The notes under the pieces are model-generated. The model was not told the DNA's origin and made no database searches. It worked only from the letters and a program-made list of their open reading frames with translations. This document shows, in pieces, positions 8,559 through 11,222 of a DNA stretch of 11,222 bases (position 1 is the stretch's first letter; the number at the start of each line of letters is the position of its first letter). This DNA is from Antrodiella citrinella. Taxonomy: Eukaryota > Basidiomycota > Agaricomycetes > Polyporales > Steccherinaceae. A program made the position numbers and the translations under genes. The stretch spans positions 726-11,947 of the forward strand of contig SGPM01000482.1 in the NCBI GenBank assembly GCA_004802725.1, written 5' to 3'.

Positions 8559-9578
8559 TTATCGGGCCGCCACCTGTTTCAACGCGACCATGACAAGCTC
8601 GTTCAATACATTATAGCTCGCGACACACTTCTCCCATCTCGCATTCAAATTGTGGTACACCCCAATTACCGAGACAACGTAAACGAACAGCATGAGGAAC
8701 ATGATCTTGGTGTACCAATTTGCACGGTCATCCTGATCATCAGTCACGGTATAATGGTTAGACAATCGCAACTAAAATTGATTGAGAATGGACACTCGAA
8801 TACTCACGGACAGTCTCACGAATTCTGGTTCACTGCGTTGAGGCTAACGACAATAGTTATAAAAGATATCCCTTCAAAGAAATGTAGAGGTGCGTACGAA
8901 ATCACGTGTGATGCTCGCCAGTAGCTGTAATTCGTCGACCTTCGGACTGAAGCTAATGCGAGTAATGTACTGAGATACATCTCGAAGACAGGCCTAACCG
9001 GAATGTCCACCATAACGGTGTATTCGGCCGTGAGAATATGCTCCAAGGAGACTGTAACATGTTAAATACCTGGGTGACATCTGAGCCGTCGTCGTCGTCG
9101 TCGACGACGTCCGGTGTGGGTGATTGGATACATCCCGCCAGGGTGCGCAGCGCTTCGGCCGCTGCCTGGACTTCTTCTTGACCGCTATACGCATGCAACC
9201 CCTCGAACGCCTGGCTCACACTGCGAGCGGCTGCAATCTCGCTTGCGTTTGCGTCGTCATGCCGGGCCAAGTTAGGCTTTCCAGACGCCCGAATTTGGAC
9301 AGAGGATGTGGAGGCCACTGAAGGCCCCTTGAGGAAGACTCGAAGAGGGTCGCGACGTCGGAAAAGTGTGCGACAATTCGGACATTCGGTAAGTCTTTCG
9401 ACGCATATGTTGCAGAAGCCATGACCTATAGATATAGCGTACCATGAGCACTGGCATACCGGTGACATTTCGGACTACGGCAGAACTTGAGCTTACCGCA
9501 TGCGGGGAGGATTCGGATTCGAGCAAGGGGTTTTGTCTCGTAACAGACCTCGCATTCAATTTGAAAGGACGTCGACAT
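8559..9578 (-). CDS. RING-finger protein with C-terminal membrane helix
   Basis: Five exons on the minus strand join in phase: 9578-9497, 9425-9070, 8993-8898, 8843-8808, 8732-8559, predicting 247 aa. Residues 9-45 form a canonical C3HC4 RING: Cys9, Cys12, Cys27, His29, Cys32, Cys35, Cys42, Cys45, with the first intron (71 bp, GTAAGC donor) splitting the Gly between Cys27 and His29. RING domains of this type usually act as E3 ubiquitin ligases. A helical, Ala/Glu-rich middle and an Asp run (about 136-141) follow. The last exon carries a hydrophobic helix (about 200-219, MFLMLFVYVVSVIG) and a short tail with W-x-KC, suggesting a tail-anchored membrane ligase. Exon 3 bounds are the least certain: the preceding intron is 76 bp without a clear branch site. 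In the last intron an alternative TTTTAG acceptor would add 13 in-frame residues. Confidence 0.7.
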
Positions 9579-9733
9579 AGTTGTAGATGATATCAGGTCA
9601 AGGTAAGAGGAAGAGGAGTGTGAACGAAGTCCGGTCGAGGCAGGGGCGTCCGGAAGGCCGGAACGGTGCGTTGCGGTCTTTGAGCGCTATCGTCTCAGTC
9701 TGAAGTTTGAACATATTCGCACCGCGAACTTCG
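9579..9733. other. 5' flank of the RING gene
   Basis: Upstream of the RING gene ATG I see a purine-rich (+ strand) leader and GC-rich sequence around 9630-9670, with no TATA box. No gene or repeat is supported here. Confidence 0.3.
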
Positions 9734-9883
9734 ATGTCTCAATACGTTGTGAGTAGATTGGTACAAGTATATGTAGGCTCCAATAGATTATAGGATCGCA
9801 AGAGCGCCGTAGCAACCGCTATGTGTGGAGGCTACTTCATTGAACGTTATTTAATGAACAGCATTCGGATGAAAGATTTTTGA
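9734..9883 (+). CDS. Very small two-exon reading frame, 34 aa, doubtful
   Basis: ATG at 9734 opens five codons, a GTGAGT donor at 9749 and a TTATAG acceptor at 9793 bound a 45-bp intron, and 29 phase-matched codons follow to TGA at 9881-9883. The peptide includes DRKSAVATAMCGGYF and IERYLMNSIRMKDF. It is not recognised, and such a short frame can arise by chance. Confidence 0.18.
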
Positions 9884-9908
9884 CACTCCGCGCAAACGCC
9901 GCGCGACT

Positions 9909-10067
9909 TTACCATAGCGCGTCTATAATATTGTTGAGAACGCCGTACCTCGAGTAACACTTCGCCCACTTCGCGTGCATGTAGAAGTACAAGCCTCCCA
10001 ATGAGACGATATATACGAGGAGCAGCAGGAAGAGTAGCGAACGCTGCCAGTGAGTCCTGAAGTCGAC
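9909..10067 (-). pseudogene. Orphan last exon of a RING/membrane paralogue
   Basis: After a CAG acceptor (10070-10068) a phase-0 frame of 52 codons plus TAA encodes a helix (LLFLLLLVYIVSLGGLY) and a tail with AKWAKCYSRYGVLNN. It aligns with the last exon of the neighbouring RING gene: shared are the Trp before the helix, LF-L-x-L-x-VY-x-VS, G-x-Y, A-(K/R)-W-x-KC, Y-x-VLN, and the same acceptor phase and similar exon length (53 versus 58 codons). A CTGAC branch-like site lies just upstream. No RING exon is found between 10068 and the end of the window, so the rest is missing or lies beyond the retroelement that begins nearby. Confidence 0.65.
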
Positions 10068-10124
10068 CTGCTTATGATATCGATCATCTAGTCAGACCAC
10101 ACACGTTTAGAACACGAGTATTAG

Positions 10125-10450
10125 TGTAGGATATTCGTTCGACTCGGCTCCGTGATTCGATTAGACTCGTCATATTCTATTATTGTATTCACTGCCTTTC
10201 TTATTTAACGTTTCGTCTGTCTTTCTGACTCGTTCAAAGCACAGCTTATCATAGCATTGCACTGTTTACACAGGACTCTTTATGACTCAACTTAGAACTC
10301 GTAGATGTATAAGAACTCTGGTAGTGTACTCGGTAGATAACAAATTCTCCCGAATTGCATAGGCTTACATCTGTAAACTCCCCGTGCGATTCCCCACTCT
10401 TGTGACACGACCGAACCTCTTTGGTTCGCCAGCGTTACATATTTTTTACA
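10125..10450 (+). mobile_element. Probable 5' LTR of a retrotransposon
   Basis: The stretch runs from TGTAGG to a final TTTACA, giving the TG...CA ends (TGTA/TACA inverted termini) of an LTR. It is AT-rich, has a TATAAG element near 10308, several GACTCG-like repeats, no open frame, and is followed 123 bp later by a Gag-like reading frame on the same strand. I could not identify a tRNA primer-binding site after 10450, and the matching 3' LTR is outside the window, so both ends are provisional. Confidence 0.35.
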
Positions 10451-10572
10451 GTATCGTCTAAACCGCGAGCACTACTTCCACTTCACCATCTACACTTTCC
10501 CTTCCGCACGTCTGGCAAAACCCGAGGCCGATCACCTTGGACGACCGACCTGCGACGATTTCCGAACGAACA
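10451..10572 (+). other. Leader between LTR and Gag-like frame
   Basis: 122 bp of C-rich sequence lie between the proposed LTR end and the Gag-like ATG. A primer-binding site should lie at its start, but no obvious TGG-initiated tRNA match is seen there; TGGACGACC near 10544 is too far from the proposed LTR end. Confidence 0.3.
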
Positions 10573-11222
10573 ATGACTTCCACACGCTACAACCTTCGTA
10601 GCGGTAATCCTGGTGCAGACGAGGCCGGCACAGACGAAGTTGGCGAGTCCGCTTCACGCGCTGCCGGTAACGTTGACTCTGCACGCAAGACTGGTAAGCA
10701 AACCGACTCAGTTTTTGAAACTGATTTACCTCTAGAGGAAGCGAGCGAGTCTGAGGACTCGTCGCTATTGTCGAACGTCAGTAGTCACGGTACGACCATG
10801 CCGGGAGTCTTTCGAGATAGCTCAGCAGAAGACGGGAGAGCAGCTGCTCCCGCAAATGAAACTAGGTTGGTGTCCGAGGGCATTAACTATGATATAAATG
10901 TGGAACATGATAAGGTTTCATTGGAATCCACATTTCGTCGTGCTACGATAAGTGAGGTCCCTGACATAGGATCAGACCATGAGCACTTCCTAGACGACAT
11001 TAACGAAACGTCGGCGGCCCTGCAAGTCGCCGCCATTGATAAGTCCCATGACGATGCCGCAAGCTCGGTGATCATGGATGAGCCAGTTCCGCTTTTGGAC
11101 ACCTCTGTCGTCTTGAACCCGCACTTGGGTGCGCAACCATATGTTGCTCGCCCTGAGTCTCGAGGTGAGGGTTCGTCCAAACGGCAAGGCAAGACAGTTG
11201 ACCCCCGCAACTGGGGNNANGT
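10573..11222 (+). CDS. LTR-retrotransposon Gag-like protein, N-terminal part
   Basis: From ATG 10573 the frame is open for 216 codons and runs off the window. The product begins MTSTRYNLRSG, continues as an acidic, Ser/Asp/Glu-rich low-complexity region, and reaches KRQGKTVDPRNWG at the edge. A TRYNLRS-type start, an acidic spacer and a VDPRNWG-like motif are features I associate with Gag polyproteins of LTR elements in Agaricomycetes. Capsid, zinc knuckle, protease and reverse transcriptase would lie downstream, so Ty3/Gypsy versus Copia cannot be decided. Codon use is less C-ending than in the orphan gene. The last bases include Ns. Confidence 0.6.
   Translation, partial: MTSTRYNLRSGNPGADEAGTDEVGESASRAAGNVDSARKTGKQTDSVFETDLPLEEASESEDSSLLSNVSSHGTTMPGVFRDSSAEDGRAAAPANETRLVSEGINYDINVEHDKVSLESTFRRATISEVPDIGSDHEHFLDDINETSAALQVAAIDKSHDDAASSVIMDEPVPLLDTSVVLNPHLGAQPYVARPESRGEGSSKRQGKTVDPRNWXX

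Noticed and set aside
9088..9111. GTCGTC/GACGAC palindromic repeat
   Set aside because: It is explained by the Asp codons of the RING protein; no separate function is needed.
10887..11210. Minus-strand 107-codon frame
   Set aside because: It is antisense to the Gag-like frame and has no motif.

Overview
The window looks like nuclear DNA of a filamentous basidiomycete, probably an Agaricomycete. The evidence is genes split by many short introns (mostly about 45-76 bp, GTGAGT- or GTACGT-like donors, often a CTAAC or CTGAC branch site), a thymidylate synthase with a fungal-type insert and an MKMSV-type C-terminus, and the start of an Agaricomycete-style LTR retrotransposon Gag. All exon models were built by eye from splice sites, phase and family motifs.

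Layout, left to right. 1-1190: N-rich, non-coding sequence ending in a promoter with a TATA box and a tripled GTCAGCCTC element. 1336-2970 (+): intronless orphan protein with hydrophobic N-terminus, Ser/Thr repeats and basic patches, followed by a T-rich probable 3' UTR. 3584-3886 (-): possible small two-exon gene sharing a promoter region of about 200 bp with the next gene. 4092-5352 (+): six-exon gene for a periplasmic-binding-protein fold protein of the bacterial tungstate-binding (TupA-like) type. 5441-6414 (-): two-exon thymidylate synthase, converging on it with 88 bp between the stop codons; its promoter has two perfect MluI cell-cycle boxes and one near match. 6640-7027 (+): fragment of an unrecognised gene. 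7373-8459 (+): secreted GH25 lysozyme that appears broken by two non-AG intron ends and a +2 frameshift. 8559-9578 (-): five-exon RING-finger protein with a C-terminal membrane helix. 9909-10067 (-): a lone exon paralogous to the last exon of that RING gene. About 10125 to the end (+): probable 5' LTR and first 216 codons of a retrotransposon Gag, possibly inserted into the RING paralogue.

The genes do not form a pathway. Thymidylate synthase is housekeeping; the lysozyme, the TupA-like protein and the RING/transposon cluster look accessory. The strongest points for follow-up are the TupA-like protein in a eukaryote, the conserved S-phase promoter signature, the decaying lysozyme, and the transposon next to an orphan paralogous exon. 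Many ambiguous bases (positions 1-2080, 5545-5585, 11217 on) mean that some apparent lesions may be sequencing or consensus errors.
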